A stretch of 64,000 nucleotides of DNA, from NCBI RefSeq assembly GCF_004355185.1, contig NZ_CP037922.1, forward strand, positions 3,318,001 to 3,382,000. The letters are read 5' to 3'. The position numbers and the translations under genes are program-made. Shown here piece after piece: positions 63,405 through 64,000 of the stretch (position 1 is its first letter; each line of letters begins with the position of its first letter). The DNA is from Hymenobacter radiodurans. Lineage in GTDB: Bacteria; Bacteroidota; Bacteroidia; Cytophagales; Hymenobacteraceae. The notes beneath the pieces were generated by a model, which saw only the letters and a list, made by a program, of their open reading frames with translations, did no database searches and was not told where the DNA came from.

Positions 63405-63685
63405 TTTGATAGTAGGTCTTTGTATTCAGCTTGATTGCGCTTCACGAAAGCCTCCACAAAATGGCAGCTGGTCAGCACCTTCAGGTTTTGGTCGCGGGCG
63501 TACGCGAGGGCGGTGCGGGCCATTTCCTCGCCTACTCCCTGCCCGCGCAGATTTTCGTCCACAAACGTGTGCGTAAAATCGATGGTGTCGTTGGCGGGCA
63601 TGCTGTAGGCGAGTTCGGCTTCGTAGCCATGAACGGTGGCGTAAAAGGATTGATCTTCCTGATTATGAATGACGGAAACGGCCAT
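63401..63685 (-). CDS. YjdJ-type GNAT acetyltransferase-like protein
   Basis: This 94-residue small GNAT domain has FTHTFVDENLRGQGVGEEMARTALAYAR, whose RGQGVG is the acetyl-CoA pyrophosphate-binding loop, and the C-terminal LTSCHFVEAFVKRN. These short GNATs acetylate unknown small molecules or proteins. A GC-rich inverted repeat (about 63351-63363 with 63393-63404) touches the stop codon and may serve as a terminator. Confidence 0.87.
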   Translation of the reverse strand: MAVSVIHNQEDQSFYATVHGYEAELAYSMPANDTIDFTHTFVDENLRGQGVGEEMARTALAYARDQNLKVLTSCHFVEAFVKRNQAEYKDLLSK

Positions 63686-63881
63686 GTTGATGGAAATTAT
63701 AAAACGGGAAATGCGCCGCCTAACTGCTACTACCTAGCGAGGCAACTTGTTATCCACTACGCGGCTGGGACCAAATGGGTGGAATTTTGTTGACCCTTCA
63801 ACCACGCTTTTGCGTACTAGCCAACTAGTTGCTTGATACCAAGTGTCTTGCTACACCTTCACACTTCACTCCACCTCTTCT

Positions 63882-64000
63882 ATGAAAACACAAGCAGATG
63901 AGCCAAATACGGACGATAACAACAACCGTCCGCTGGCCGAAAATGAGAAAGTAGGCGCAAAATTGGCCAACAAGCCCGTTGGTCAGAGGTCAACTCAACA
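63882..64000 (+). CDS. Partial small polar protein, runs off the window
   Basis: An ATG at 63882 opens a frame (MKTQADEPNTDDNNNRPLAE, then KVGAKLANKPVGQRS) still open at the window end. It is acidic-polar and disordered like the gene at 62961. No family is recognised. Confidence 0.5.
   Translation, partial: MKTQADEPNTDDNNNRPLAENEKVGAKLANKPVGQRSTQ

Noticed and set aside
1..64000. CRISPR array, prophage, insertion sequence or rRNA
   Set aside because: No regularly spaced repeats, transposase, integrase, phage structural genes or rRNA segments were seen. The interspersed motif is not regularly spaced.

Overview
The window looks like chromosomal DNA of a Hymenobacter-like member of the Cytophagales (phylum Bacteroidota). 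The reasons are three secreted proteins with type IX secretion (T9SS) C-terminal sorting tails, a tandem D-Ala-D-Ala ligase next to a PASTA protein, single-domain CheY-type regulators, Hymenobacter-type hypothetical proteins, and a near absence of strong Shine-Dalgarno sites. This is an inference from protein families; no 16S gene is present. There is no rRNA operon, CRISPR array, prophage or insertion sequence.

Layout. 70-3239: a large T9SS-exported beta-helix/Ig/malectin-like protein, interrupted by a one-base frameshift. 3638-16530: a surface-polysaccharide locus. On the plus strand are a GDP-mannose-dehydratase-like gene with lost catalytic residues and an intact GDP-fucose synthase. On the minus strand are a polyprenyl-phosphate sugar transferase, a WecG-type glycosyltransferase, glucose-1-phosphate cytidylyltransferase, an epimerase, a 3,5-epimerase, a sugar C-methyltransferase, an aminopeptidase-like protein, a HemL-like aminotransferase and a GT4 glycosyltransferase. 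17342-21898: pentose-phosphate genes rpiA (plus) and gnd-zwf-pgl (minus). 22067-31318: a small permease, a two-component pair, T9SS and lipoprotein genes, a GH28 enzyme and a HelD-like helicase. 31657-35529: a periplasmic molybdenum aldehyde oxidoreductase (paoABC-like). 35621-45624: tRNA-CAT, HAD phosphatase, M50 protease, pgk (frameshifted), tandem Ddl, PASTA protein, T9SS protein, rhodanese. 45795-46760: an ohrR-ohr peroxide module with a clear operator. 46826-53755: RecQ, a LolD-like ATPase, a GH113-like enzyme, sucC and a second OsmC/Ohr. 53889-55909: tRNA-Arg followed by an AT-rich, gene-poor stretch with tiny membrane proteins. 55910-64000: an unorthodox PAS histidine kinase with its NarL-type regulator, then small metabolic and hypothetical genes.

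The most striking feature is not a gene. A short asymmetric motif, consensus AAAWWWGCCCCCCAG, occurs about 50 times by hand count in both orientations, roughly once per 1.3 kb, inside genes in several reading frames as well as between genes. In 46 of the 50 copies the four bases 5' of the GC6 core are all A or T, which chance cannot explain. Inverted pairs of the motif form at least six intrinsic terminators. This is the architecture of DNA-uptake signal sequences of Pasteurellaceae and Neisseriaceae, although a Chi-like or protein-binding role is equally open.

Four single-base frameshifts (the T9SS gene, zwf, pgk and a hypothetical gene) all fall in G/C homopolymers, two of them inside copies of the motif. 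They are most simply read as sequencing errors, but tract slippage has not been excluded. The apparent zwf-pgl fusion is a product of one of these frameshifts.
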